This document shows, piece after piece, positions 26,325 through 36,406 of a stretch of DNA of 64,000 nt. The stretch comes from Mycobacterium sp. JS623 (lineage in GTDB: Bacteria; Actinomycetota; Actinomycetes; Mycobacteriales; Mycobacteriaceae). The DNA lies in contig NC_019966.1 in NCBI RefSeq assembly GCF_000328565.1, positions 3,410,001 through 3,474,000 of the forward strand, written 5' to 3'. The notes below the pieces were generated by a model, which ran no database searches, was not told where the DNA came from, and saw nothing but the letters and a program-made list of their open reading frames with translations. Made by a program: the position numbers and the translations under genes. The first letter of the stretch is position 1. Every line of letters starts with the position of its first letter.

Positions 26325-27314
26325 ATGAAGGTCGTTGGTCTGGAAGAACATTTCGCGACACCTGAACTGATCGACGCCTGGCAGGCATTGGCACTCCAAT
26401 GGCGGGACGTCGGGATCCCCGGTTCGGTCGACGACGAGCTCCGTCGAAGGCTGGTGGATCTCGACGTCGACCGCATTGCTGCGATGGACGCCACTGGCCT
26501 CGACGTTTCCGTCGTGTCGATGACGACGCCGGGATTGCAGAACCTAGATCCGCCCGATGCCGTGGCGCTGCAAAGTGTCTGCAACGACAGGCTGGCAGAC
26601 GCGGTCCGTCGCCACCCCGATCGCCTGCAGGGCTTCGCCACGCTGGCCACGCCACGGCCGGATGCTGCGGCGGCCGAACTCGACAGGGCGGTAAGGGAAC
26701 TCGGGTTCAACGGCGCGATGTTGTATGGACGCACCCGAGAGCGCAATCTCGATCACCGCGACTTCTGGCCGATCTTCGAGGCGGCGGAAGCGCTCAATGC
26801 ACCGTTGTATCTGCACCCGCAGCCGCCACCACCGGCCGTGCGGGCCGCCTACTACAGGGGGTTGGGCGATGAGGTCGACGCCGCGTTGGCCACGCACGGA
26901 TATGGGTGGCATTACGACGCAGGCCTGCAATTGCTTCGGCTGATCCTCGGCGGGGTGCTCGACCGATTTCCCGGTCTACAGCTGATCCTGGGGCACTGGG
27001 GCGAGGTGATGCTTTTCTATCTCGACCGCATCGACAGGATGAGCGGCATTGCCAGCCTGGACCGCCCCGTGTCGGAGTACGTCCGCGACAACGTCTTCGT
27101 GACGCCGGGAGGGGTATTCAGCCAGCGCTACCTGCAGTGGACGCTCGACGTGGTCGGTGCCGACCGCATCCTGTTCGCCTCCGACTATCCCTACGTGATG
27201 GTGCCCGACGGCGGCAGTAGGCGGTTCCTGGAACAGGCCGAGATCAGTGAAACGGATCGGGAGATGATCGCTTCCGGCAACTGGGAGAAGCTCTGCGCGG
27301 GGATTCGCCGCTGA
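26325..27314 (+). CDS. Amidohydrolase-family (ACMSD-like) metal-dependent hydrolase/decarboxylase
   Basis: A 329-residue TIM-barrel enzyme. It starts MKVVGLEEHFATPEL, where EEHF takes the place of the HxH metal motif, as in the gamma-resorcylate decarboxylase branch (E-E-H). Other conserved parts are the LYLHPQPPPP strand with a metal-ligand His, LILGHWGEVMLFYLDRID and FASDYPYV with the catalytic Asp. These features fit decarboxylases of aromatic or 2-amino acids more than true hydrolases. ATG 26325 follows GGAG closely and opens the conserved N-terminus; the longer frame upstream overlaps the kinase gene. Divergent from the kinase; substrate unknown. Confidence 0.85.
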   Translation: MKVVGLEEHFATPELIDAWQALALQWRDVGIPGSVDDELRRRLVDLDVDRIAAMDATGLDVSVVSMTTPGLQNLDPPDAVALQSVCNDRLADAVRRHPDRLQGFATLATPRPDAAAAELDRAVRELGFNGAMLYGRTRERNLDHRDFWPIFEAAEALNAPLYLHPQPPPPAVRAAYYRGLGDEVDAALATHGYGWHYDAGLQLLRLILGGVLDRFPGLQLILGHWGEVMLFYLDRIDRMSGIASLDRPVSEYVRDNVFVTPGGVFSQRYLQWTLDVVGADRILFASDYPYVMVPDGGSRRFLEQAEISETDREMIASGNWEKLCAGIRR

Positions 27315-27437
27315 CTGCCGGCATCCGTCAACCTGGTAACGATGGTGGCGCTGCGCACCCGGCAAGGCCCCTAGGCGATCGCGTAGGTAGGGTGGTTAAA
27401 TCAGCTAAGGATCCGGTTACGTCTCACCACTGGAGTC

Positions 27438-27722
27438 ATGATCATGACCTCGATGAAAAGGGCTCTTTCTGCCCTCGCACTCGCGGGTGGCCTCACCGCA
27501 GCCGGTCTGGGCGCCGCCGCACTGGCCAGCGCCGAGCCCCCTCCGCCACCACCTGCGCCAGTCCAAGGCGAGGAGCCGCCTGCTTGGGCGCCACCGAAGC
27601 CTGCCGAGGTCTGGGATGGGCAGCCCGTCGTATGGAGTTCGGGATGGGGCGGCCGCTGGGGTGTGTGGATCAACGGCGGCTTCATTACGTTGACGTCAAA
27701 CCCGGTCACCGGCGGAGGCTAG
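27438..27722 (+). CDS. Small secreted Trp-rich protein
   Basis: A 94-residue protein with a clear signal peptide (MKRALSALALAGGLTAAGLGAAALASA) and a short mature chain: a Pro-rich spacer, then an aromatic core VWSSGWGGRWGVWINGGFITL with five Trp. The core looks like two short beta strands. A second ATG two codons in (27444) is an equally good start. Similar short exported proteins occur in many mycobacteria without assigned function. It is convergent with the L,D-transpeptidase gene six bases away. Confidence 0.68.
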   Translation: MIMTSMKRALSALALAGGLTAAGLGAAALASAEPPPPPPAPVQGEEPPAWAPPKPAEVWDGQPVVWSSGWGGRWGVWINGGFITLTSNPVTGGG

Positions 27723-27728
27723 CGTCGT

Positions 27729-28709
27729 CTAGATCTGCCAGTCTTGCGTTCCGTCGCCGTGGGGAGACGGAACGGAATTGGTGACGACGATCGGATCGCC
27801 GACACCGAAGTTGTCGTAGAACCACTTCGCGTTCGACGGGCTGATGTTGATGCAGCCGTGGCTCACATTGCGAATGCCTTGATCGGCGACCGACCATGGC
27901 GCGCTATGCACGTAGTTGCCGCTGTTGTCGAAGCGCACGGCGAGCTGGACGTGCACCCTGTACCCATCCGGCGACGTATTCGGGACCCCGTAGGTCGCGG
28001 AGTCCATCACGACGTCGCGAGACTTGTCTTGGACGTAGTAGGTGCCGTTCGGAGTGTCGCGCCCAGGCTTGCCCATTGACATCGGGAAGGTCTGTTCCAC
28101 AACACCGTCGCGGGTGATCGTCAACTGATGAGTGTCGTTGTCGGCGACGGCAATTAGCGCGTCCCCGGTAGCGAAGCTCGACCGCGTACCGCCGGCGTCG
28201 ATGGTGACTGCGGTGTGCGCGGGCCAGAAATCAAATGGCCGCCAACGGACTTGGGAGTCGTTCATCCAGTAGAACTTGCCGGGCACAGGCGGATCCGACG
28301 AAACGTGGATCGCCTGCTCGGCCATCGCGCGGTCGGCGACGGGAGCGTCGAAGCTGATGACGATAGGCTTGGCGATGCCGACGGTCGCGCCCTCGCTGGG
28401 ACTAATCGTCGGAGACTCAAATGGGGCCGCGCCGACGAATGGCGTGGGGTCTTGCCCCTCGGGCGTCCCGAAGGGAATCGCAAGCGGAATCGGGGGCGGG
28501 GCAACCGCGGGGTCATCCGATAACACCATGTGCTCGAGGACCTCAGGACCAGGTGTTTCCATCCCTGGCACCGGCTCAGGCGGTGCAACATCGTCGGGGT
28601 CCGCTAATGCGCGCGGCATCACGCCGGATGCGAGTAGCACGGCGACCGCAACCATCACGCTTGCCGTGCGGCCACGAGATGGCAGAGAGGACCCGAAGGG
28701 TATAGACAT
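27729..28709 (-). CDS. L,D-transpeptidase (YkuD domain)
   Basis: A 326-residue exported enzyme that forms 3-3 cross-links in peptidoglycan. The signal peptide spans about 1-35 ([21 protein letters not shown]). An Ig-like domain follows (about 95-165, with [20 protein letters not shown] and [16 protein letters not shown]), then the YkuD domain with the active site [16 protein letters not shown] and its nucleophilic Cys. This order matches the mycobacterial Ldt enzymes, the targets of carbapenems. The ATG at 28709 is preferred; a TTG 13 codons upstream is open but lacks a ribosome site. Which Ldt paralogue this is cannot be settled by eye. Confidence 0.92.
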   Translation of the reverse strand: MSIPFGSSLPSRGRTASVMVAVAVLLASGVMPRALADPDDVAPPEPVPGMETPGPEVLEHMVLSDDPAVAPPPIPLAIPFGTPEGQDPTPFVGAAPFESPTISPSEGATVGIAKPIVISFDAPVADRAMAEQAIHVSSDPPVPGKFYWMNDSQVRWRPFDFWPAHTAVTIDAGGTRSSFATGDALIAVADNDTHQLTITRDGVVEQTFPMSMGKPGRDTPNGTYYVQDKSRDVVMDSATYGVPNTSPDGYRVHVQLAVRFDNSGNYVHSAPWSVADQGIRNVSHGCINISPSNAKWFYDNFGVGDPIVVTNSVPSPHGDGTQDWQI

Positions 28710-28867
28710 CCAACTCAGGGTCACGAACTTGTGCCACAGGGGCGTCAAGGGCCGGTATCAGTTCGGCAGCAAACGCCGGTGATAACGAACCGGCCAAGGG
28801 ACTCCGCCAATTTGGACTCGGCCGAAGGCCCGCTCGACTAGTCCGCAGGCCGTCTGGCTGTGTTCGA

Positions 28868-29434
28868 TCAGTCGTGTTTGGCCTCGTAGCGCAGCAGGAC
28901 CGTGCCACCCGGGAAGGTGCGGTTCTCCAACAGCCGCAGCGAGATCCATGACGGCAGTGTCGGGAAGAACGGGGTGCCGCCGCCCACCGCGGTGGGCGTG
29001 ACCACGATCCGGTACTCGTCCACCAGTCCGGCCTGCACGATCGGTGCGGCCAGCGTCGCGCCGGCCACCTCCAGCGTGCCGTCGGTTTCGGCTTTCAGCT
29101 TCGTTACCACCTCGACCGGGTCGCCGCGTTCCAGGCGGGAGTTCCAGTCGACGGACTCCAGGGTGCGCGAGAAAACGACCTTGGGCATGTTGCGCCAGAT
29201 GTGGGCGAAGTCGACGATAAGCGGTGTGGCGTCTGGGGCCTTGTCCGCGGTCGGCCAGTACGCGGACATCAGTTCGTAGAGCCGCCGCCCGTAGAACGAC
29301 AGGGCGGTCTCCCGCTCGAAGTCGTTCCAGTACTGGTGCAGTTCTTCGCTTGGATCGCTCCAGTCGATATTGCCTTGTGCGTCGGCGATGTACCCGTCCA
29401 CCGACACGTTGAAGCCATAGATGAGTTTGCCCAT
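28868..29434 (-). CDS. Dihydrofolate reductase-like (RibD C-terminal domain) protein
   Basis: A 188-residue protein of the RibD_C/YyaP family. It opens GKLIYGFNVSVDGYIADAQGNIDW, followed by SFYGRRLYELMSAYW (NADPH-binding loop), KVVFSRTL, and the C-terminal GATLAAPIVQAGLVDEYRIVVTP plus GGGTPFFP. These match the stand-alone reductases that are homologous to DHFR and to the pyrimidine reductase of riboflavin synthesis but usually of unknown substrate. A longer frame upstream to 29551 exists; its first 39 residues have no family counterpart, so ATG 29434 was chosen. Confidence 0.85.
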   Translation of the reverse strand: MGKLIYGFNVSVDGYIADAQGNIDWSDPSEELHQYWNDFERETALSFYGRRLYELMSAYWPTADKAPDATPLIVDFAHIWRNMPKVVFSRTLESVDWNSRLERGDPVEVVTKLKAETDGTLEVAGATLAAPIVQAGLVDEYRIVVTPTAVGGGTPFFPTLPSWISLRLLENRTFPGGTVLLRYEAKHD

Positions 29435-29539
29435 GGAGATCAGACTGCACGAGAGGGCAAAACTCACCGCGACGCCACACGAGACATTGTTCGGAGCAAT
29501 GATCAGAAACTGTGGATGAGCCTCGGTGTGGGGGCCTGA

Positions 29540-29745
29540 AAGTGCGCGCACCTCAACGACAAACGCATCGACCCTGATACCGGTGTCCGGCAGCGGTTCT
29601 CGTCGGCGATCCTGGCCGCGTGGGCGCGTAGGTCCGCGCCGGCGCGGTCTTCCACAAAGGCAAACTGCTCGAACGGCCCACCGACATCACCCCACCGACG
29701 CCACCCTCAGACGGTGACCAGCAAGCCGGAATCGAAGTCGCCTGA
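29540..29745 (+). mobile_element. Relic of an IS256-family transposase with internal deletion
   Basis: Two pieces of an IS256-family transposase are joined. From about 29549 the frame reads HLNDKRIDPDTGVRQRFSSA then ILAAWARRS, which matches an N-terminal segment of this family. At about 29630 homology jumps, in another frame, to VRAGAVFHKGKLLERP and onward to the family's C-terminus, ending at TGA 29743-29745. The ~300 codons with the DDE catalytic core are missing. The 3' part overlaps the end of the opposite metallo-hydrolase gene. No terminal inverted repeats or target duplication could be found. Matching is from memory of the family. Confidence 0.7.
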
Positions 29746-30387
29746 GGCGCGCGCCGCCCCGTGGTCGTGGTTGAAGGCGCAGTCGGGAACGCGCGGAGGA
29801 CCATTTTCGTGGGTGAAGGGGTCCAGGGTGTAAATACAGTCACTGACCAGAGCTAAGCCGTCCGCGCTGCGCCACAGGCCAATTTGTCCGGGCGTGTGAC
29901 CAGGCAGATGCACGACGCGGAACCCGGCGAGCTCGTCGTCCTCGCACACCGTCTCGGCGATTTGGACCGGGCCACCGTCGAAGAACCGCGCCGCCAACAT
30001 GAACATCGCGCGGTTACGCCGATCGAGGTGTTCCAGGTGCCAGGAGTGAGCGCCGCCGTCGCCTTCGGCATTCGCGACCTCGTCGGGATGGCAATAGACC
30101 GGCACCTCCAGCCCGGCTGCGCCGCCGCGATGGTCGGCGTGCGCGTGTCCAAGAACCACACGGGTCAGGCCCCCAAGCGAGGCAGCGGCTGCGGCGATTC
30201 CCTGCGCCATAGACCGGATACCCGAGTCGTAGGCGAGGACGCCGCTGCCGTCGCGAATGAAGTACACGTTCATGATCTTGTCGGGTAGTCCACCGCGAAC
30301 TATCCACACATCCTGCGCAACTGACTGAACCGGCGCCACTATCAGCCCCCGCAAGAAACGGTCCTTGAGGTTCAGCCGGCGGGCCAC
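29707..30387 (-). CDS. Metallo-beta-lactamase-fold hydrolase, 3' end replaced
   Basis: A 226-residue MBL-fold protein. Metal ligands are visible in GHAHADHRGG (HxHxDH), in HLPGHTPGQIGLW (third His) and as Asp in VSDCIY. The frame should continue past CAFNHDHGAARAS with a helix and the last metal His (usually PGH), but the final 11 residues (GDFDSGLLVTV) are encoded by the reverse strand of the transposase relic and the gene stops. So about 30-50 residues and one ligand are probably lost and activity is doubtful. Members of this group act as thioesterase- or glyoxalase-II-like enzymes. GTG 30387 is the start. Confidence 0.72.
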   Translation of the reverse strand: MARRLNLKDRFLRGLIVAPVQSVAQDVWIVRGGLPDKIMNVYFIRDGSGVLAYDSGIRSMAQGIAAAAASLGGLTRVVLGHAHADHRGGAAGLEVPVYCHPDEVANAEGDGGAHSWHLEHLDRRNRAMFMLAARFFDGGPVQIAETVCEDDELAGFRVVHLPGHTPGQIGLWRSADGLALVSDCIYTLDPFTHENGPPRVPDCAFNHDHGAARASGDFDSGLLVTV

Positions 30388-30818
30388 GGCTCAGATGTTA
30401 GCAAGCAAGATCATCGATCCGGCAGATTCGGAATGCGCGGTGAACATACCATCCACAGGTCTTGACGATTCCTCCATTGTTCGAATCTTTGTGGATGGGC
30501 GAGCGGTCAGGCGGCCACCTTCGTAGGTGGTCCTCGGCGACAGAACGCCGTACTTGCCGTGGTCTAGCTTCGCTACCGGGCACGCGCTGAGCTTGTGAAC
30601 CACGAAACACAGAGGCGGACAGGCGATTACATGCTCTGCCCGCGAACTGGCCTGGGGGACAGATGTTGACGTCCCAAGGATCTTTCAATGCGGCCGGGAG
30701 TTCGATGTTTCGGCGTTGGTCAGTAGGCAATTCGCTACGCCGATGTGCGCCCTGTTCGCTGGTCCGCATCGTCGACCCCAGCGGTTTGAAAATCTGCCGT
30801 ATGGGGCAGGCTCAGGTC
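30388..30818. other. 431-bp gene-free interval
   Basis: No convincing gene. A hairpin with arms CCACCT/AGGTGG (extendable with a G-U pair) and loop TCGT lies at 30515-30530. The frame open upstream of 30819 continues to 30663 but carries no signal peptide and was not accepted as coding. The promoter of the Cys-repeat protein gene must lie here; no clear consensus is seen. Confidence 0.4.
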
Positions 30819-31130
30819 ATGGGAAAGGTCATTCGTCGTTCCACAATCCTGACGGCAGCTCTTGCGCCCATCGCCGCGCTGTCGCTAGTGATTCCGGCCG
30901 CCGGTTCGGCGCAACCGCTCGATTGCCAAAACGGAGAGTGGTGGGATCCTGTCGCCGACGTATGCCAACCGCCAGTGGGGCCGGTGCCGCTGGGCTGCCA
31001 GAACGGCGACTGGTGGGATCCGGTCGCAAACGTGTGCAGGCCACCGCTAGCGCCATTCCCGCCGAACTGCGGTGACGGACAGTATTGGAACCCGGTTTCC
31101 AACGTCTGCCGGCCGCTCGGCCAGGTCTAG
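30819..31130 (+). CDS. Small secreted protein with three Cys-Trp repeats
   Basis: A 103-residue protein with a signal peptide (RRSTILTAALAPIAALSLVIPAAGSAQP). The mature chain is three tandem copies of a ~24-residue unit, C-x-(N/D)-G-x-(W/Y)-W-(D/N)-P-V-x-(D/N)-V-C-x-P, with Cys pairs at 36/49, 60/73 and 84/97, each separated by 12 residues. Each unit probably closes on itself through one disulfide. The pattern is reminiscent of small carbohydrate-binding or chitin-binding modules but matches none I can name. ATG 30819 was chosen over longer frames because it directly opens the signal peptide (AGG upstream). Confidence 0.72.
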   Translation: MGKVIRRSTILTAALAPIAALSLVIPAAGSAQPLDCQNGEWWDPVADVCQPPVGPVPLGCQNGDWWDPVANVCRPPLAPFPPNCGDGQYWNPVSNVCRPLGQV

Positions 31131-31381
31131 GCGACTGTCACCTCTGCTGGTAACCCCGCCATATTCTCAGCGGGGGAACTGATGCGGTCAATGCGAAAGT
31201 GCCGGTGTGACAATATTCGTCATCGATGCACCGGTGGCGGAGGTTACTTGACATAATGTGGCTTATCGGCATTTGAAGAGTGGCGAGTTGCATTAGATGA
31301 AAAGACTCGCACCCCGCGGCACCAATTCCGGGTCACCCAACTGGCTCCTTGCATCCATTGCACATAACCGAGCGTGCCGTT

Positions 31382-31403
31382 TCGTTCATCGCTTAGTGAA
31401 CGA
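31382..31403. promoter_or_regulatory. Inverted repeat TCGTTCA/TGAACGA
   Basis: Seven-base arms separated by eight bases. The arm spacing would suit a dimeric regulator, or the sequence could fold as a hairpin. No neighbouring promoter can be assigned with confidence. Confidence 0.35.
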
Positions 31404-31497
31404 TTCGGGTATCAGGTGAAAACTTGAGTGTGCCCAAGTACGGGCCGGCCCAAGGGTCCGCGATCGACCACCCACCCGGCCTCTCCCCGTGCCCCGT

Positions 31498-31520
31498 CAA
31501 TTCGTCACTGTGACGAATTG
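31498..31520. promoter_or_regulatory. Perfect 23-bp palindrome, candidate operator (copy 1)
   Basis: Arms CAATTCGTCAC and its exact reverse complement are separated by a single T. A perfect palindrome of this length is very unlikely by chance. Its core CGTCAC-N-GTGACG recurs 255 bases downstream inside the same 13-base left flank GTCAATTCGTCAC. It looks like a binding site for a dimeric repressor. Confidence 0.6.
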
Positions 31521-31750
31521 GCTTGTGGCGCAAGGCTATTGAAGCAACACATTGAGCCGGCGGTCCGCCGGAACTCGCCTCTCGAACGGTTGTCGTTGAG
31601 CTCGAACCATTTTGTCCTCGGCTTGTTAAATCCTAAAGAAGAGCGACGATCCTGAATCTCTGATCGCAAGGCGCAGCTCCGTGGTGGTGGGCCCTTCTCC
31701 CCCCGCTGCGAGGCAACCTCAGCTCGCGTCCATTCCCAGGGTCGAAGAGG

Positions 31751-31770
31751 GTCAATTCGTCACCGTGACG
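31751..31770. promoter_or_regulatory. Candidate operator (copy 2)
   Basis: The 20 bases here match copy 1 (31496-31515) at every position except the central one: GTCAATTCGTCAC, then C instead of T, then GTGACG. The right arm is degenerate beyond GTGACG. It lies about 100 bases before the start at 31869, where a repressor site would be expected. Confidence 0.55.
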
Positions 31771-31868
31771 TTTTAACAGCAGCCGGCTGCCGCCCAGATA
31801 ACAGCCGTGACGCGTCGGTTTCGGGCAAATCTCAGACAGGACCGCACGTGCACGGCCATGGTTAGTAG

Positions 31869-32273
31869 ATGTCGAGCCACAAGGTTCCGAGCCCGAAAGA
31901 GATCAAGGCCGCCGCACAAGCGGCCGCAGAGACCGCGCAGTCGGTCGCCAGCGGAGCGATGCGCATTCCGCCCGCATCGATTCAACTAGCCGGCCAATTG
32001 CCGGACCTCATCGAGAATCTAGCGGTCGCCACCGAACGTCTCAACACCGCGATCGACCGCGCGGAGCGATATCTGGCGCTGGCCGATCCGATGATCCGAA
32101 CGATGGATGCATTGCTGCCTCAGCTCGAAGCGCTTGTCGCGACTGGCAACGACGTATACAACGCCGTGTCGTCACTCCCCGGCGCCTCAACCATCAGTCG
32201 ATTTGCGACCGCAGGCGCATCATCGGTGAGAAAGAAGCCGACGCGAGCACGAACCACCGACAAGAAGGCTTGA
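31869..32273 (+). CDS. Small Ala-rich helical protein of unknown function
   Basis: A 134-residue cytosolic protein without signal peptide. It is predicted almost all-helical: EIKAAAQAAAETAQSVA, a middle amphipathic segment with heptad-like spacing (LIENLAVATERLNTAIDRAERYL) that could be a coiled coil, then a flexible basic tail (RKKPTRARTTDKK). The basic Lys/Arg C-terminus could contact nucleic acid or the membrane. No family recognised. ATG 31869 is the only start before the helical region; the ribosome site is weak. Palindromic sites upstream suggest that it is regulated. Confidence 0.6.
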   Translation: MSSHKVPSPKEIKAAAQAAAETAQSVASGAMRIPPASIQLAGQLPDLIENLAVATERLNTAIDRAERYLALADPMIRTMDALLPQLEALVATGNDVYNAVSSLPGASTISRFATAGASSVRKKPTRARTTDKKA

Positions 32274-32352
32274 GTCAGCCTGTAATAGCCTGTCCCCCAA
32301 CCGCTCAACCGCAGTTCCTCAAGGAGCGACGGCGATTCCTACGACGCGAACG

Positions 32353-33012
32353 CTAGGACGTGACGCGGCGCCGGGCGAGTTCCTTGATCTCATCGGGCAA
32401 CGCGTCGGCTTCGAGGATCAAGGGCAGTAACTCCGGTTCCAGTGTCAGCGCGCGGAACACCAGGCCGACCGTCACGTCGTGATCCGGCCGATCCACTACG
32501 ACGATGGAGTCTCCCGCCCGTACCGTTCCGCTTTCGATGACCCTGAGGTAGGCGCCTGGCGTCGCCGCCTTCGTGAACGTCTTGACCCACCCTCGAATCG
32601 ACAACCAGGTTGCGAACGTCCGACACGGGATACGCGGCCGCGTCACTTCGAGCACCAGGCCCTCGTCGCCGACCTGCCAGCGCTCGCCGACGCGAGCGCC
32701 GGTTACATCGAGCCGTTCTGTGGTGAAGTTCTCGCCGAACTCACCGTTGTTGAGGTCGCGCTGTAGCTCTCGTCCCCAAGCGTCCAGATCCTCGCGGGCA
32801 TACGCATAAACGGCTTGGTCGTCACCGCCGTGGTACTGCTTGTCGCCGATGAAGTCGCCGAGCAGGCCACTGCCGAGGCCGCCGCGCATCGGTCCGGGGG
32901 CGCGCACCGTGATCGCGTCGTTGGTCGGCCGCTTGTCGATGCCGGTCCGCAAGGACCCCTTGTCTGCATTCGGCCGCGGGTGGGCCAGATTGACCGTCAA
33001 CACGTTCGCCAC
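32353..33012 (-). CDS. MOSC domain protein (YiiM-like)
   Basis: A 219-residue protein of the MOSC family related to the C-terminal domain of molybdenum-cofactor sulfurases. The YiiM-type hallmarks are GDKQYHGGDDQAVYAYAREDLDAW, GEFGENFTTE and PRIPCRTFATWL, with the conserved Cys expected to carry sulfur or bind the cofactor. Such proteins transfer sulfur to metal centres or reduce N-hydroxylated compounds through Mo-cofactor. It stands alone, upstream of and on the same strand as the monooxygenase genes' far end, with no partner nearby. Confidence 0.9.
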   Translation of the reverse strand: MANVLTVNLAHPRPNADKGSLRTGIDKRPTNDAITVRAPGPMRGGLGSGLLGDFIGDKQYHGGDDQAVYAYAREDLDAWGRELQRDLNNGEFGENFTTERLDVTGARVGERWQVGDEGLVLEVTRPRIPCRTFATWLSIRGWVKTFTKAATPGAYLRVIESGTVRAGDSIVVVDRPDHDVTVGLVFRALTLEPELLPLILEADALPDEIKELARRRVTS

Positions 33013-33059
33013 GGCCGGAGCCTACTTACCGACCCAGTCGTCTGCACATTCAATTTCGC

Positions 33060-34552
33060 CTACGACCCATTGTGAACCCAATCGCGCGGCCGTAGCCGCC
33101 ACGTCGCTCGCGCATAATCGAGTTCCGAGTAGGGCCATTGCGTGACGATCCGGCCGGTAGGCGAACGGTAATAGCTGTCGCACTGCGTCCAGATCGTGCG
33201 CTCCAGATCGGCGTTGACCTCTTCGTTGAAGCGGTGCTCGGCTTCCGGGCGCACTTCGATGAAGCCGCCTCGGCGCGCGAGCGAGCTGACCGCACTGGCG
33301 ACCAGCCGTGCGCCGGCCTCCAGGATGTAGATGATCGAATTCGCACCCTGGTTGGTGTTCGGGCCATACAGCATGAAGAAGTTCGGAAATCCACTCACCG
33401 CAACGCCGAGATACGCGCGAGGATCCAAACCCCAGCGTTGGTGCAGCCGCTGGCCACCGATGCCGATGACCTCGAGACCCGAAAGGTAGTCGCTCGTTTC
33501 GAACCCCGTCGCCAACACAATTACATCCACGTCGACGACACCGCGCGAGGTGATCACCGACGTCGCGGTGATCCGGTCGATCGGATCTGTCACAAGTTCG
33601 ACGTGTGGGTGTTGCAGTGCCGTGTAGTACTTTTCGCCGAGCAGGACGCGCTTGCACCGGAACGGATAGCGCGGTGTCAATACGTCTCGCAGCGACTCGT
33701 CCTCGACGTGGTGCCGCAGGAAGTTCTGCGAAATCTCTTGCACCGTGGCCAACCGCGGATGACCGGGTGTGAGCGCCGTGTTGTCGTGTTGCAGCTTCCA
33801 CAGCCGCCAGCGTTCACGCAGCGCAGCCCACGGGTGCCGACGGAAGCGTGCCAGTTCCTCGACCGTGTACAAGCGGTCCTCTTTGGGCACCATCCACGGC
33901 GGGGTGCGCTGAAAGACCGTCAATTGCGCGGCCGTGGCGGCAAGTTCGGGCACCACCTGCACGCCGCTGGCACCGGTGCCCACGACCGCCACGCGCTTGC
34001 CGGTCAGGTCGACGCTCGGGTCCCACTCAGCGGTGTGCATCAGGTTTCCGGCGAAATCGGTCAGCCCCTCGATATCGGGATAGCGAACGGCACCGAACAA
34101 TCCGACCGCGCTGACGACGACATCGGCCGTGATGGTTCTGCCGTCGGCCAGTTCGACTCCCCACCGTGACACCTGTTCGTTCCAGACCAATCTGTGCACG
34201 CGCGTGCCGAGCATCAAGTGCCGACGCAGGTCGAAGTCGTCGGCGACCTTCTCCAGATAGGCAAGGATCTCCGGCTGATACGCGTAGGTGCGAGTCCAAC
34301 CGCGGTTGGGGGCGAAGGAGAATGAATACAGGTGGCTCTGGATGTCGCAGGCCGCCCCAGGGTAGACGTTCTGCCTCCAGGTGCCGCCGACACCGTCGGC
34401 GCGTTCAATGATCAGCAGATCATCGATGCCCTTGCGCCGCAATGCGACTGCGGCCGCCAGTCCACCGAAACCCGCACCGATGATGACCACCTTAGGCGAT
34501 GTGCGGTGGCGCAGCGCCCGCACGCGACCGGCAAGGTATCGGCGGCGCGAAC

Positions 34553-34556
<4 letters not shown>
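33060..34556 (-). CDS. Flavin-dependent monooxygenase, Baeyer-Villiger type (second of tandem pair)
   Basis: A 498-residue FAD/NADPH enzyme. The FAD-binding GAGFGG lies near residue 27, followed by GVGGTWRQNVYPGAACD. The Baeyer-Villiger fingerprint FxGxxxHxxxW(D) is present as FAGNLMHTAEWD, just before the NADPH Rossmann motif GTGASG. It would insert oxygen next to a ketone or oxidise heteroatoms. It overlaps the upstream monooxygenase gene by four bases (ATGA), so both are made from one transcript. The two enzymes belong to different subgroups (this one shorter, CzcO/SMO-like), so they are not a recent duplication. Confidence 0.88.
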
Positions 34557-36316
<1,760 letters not shown>

Positions 36317-36406
36317 GCGGTGTCCTCCACCAGGGTCCAGCTAATTACCGTTCCTGGGCATCTTCAATCACTTCGGCAGCCCTGGCAAGAGCCCTAACCT
36401 TGTTAT

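Larger units (their letters stand above)
31131..31868. other. 738-bp gene-free interval rich in inverted repeats
   Basis: No coding region is supported. The stretch contains three notable inverted repeats, two of which share a 20-base sequence (entered separately). TTGACA at 31248-31253 resembles a -35 box but has no clear partner. Several patches are markedly A/T-rich compared with the flanking genes (31205-31310, 31370-31425). The interval lies upstream of a small rightward gene and could hold its regulatory region or a non-coding RNA. Confidence 0.45.

Noticed and set aside
30470..30490. GTTCGAATC string reminiscent of a tRNA T-arm
   Set aside because: No acceptor, D- or anticodon stem can be built around it; no tRNA was found anywhere in the window.
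31428..31655. A 75-residue rightward frame inside the palindrome-rich intergenic region
   Set aside because: It lacks a ribosome site, a domain or a membrane segment, and it spans the perfect palindrome, which would constrain its codons.
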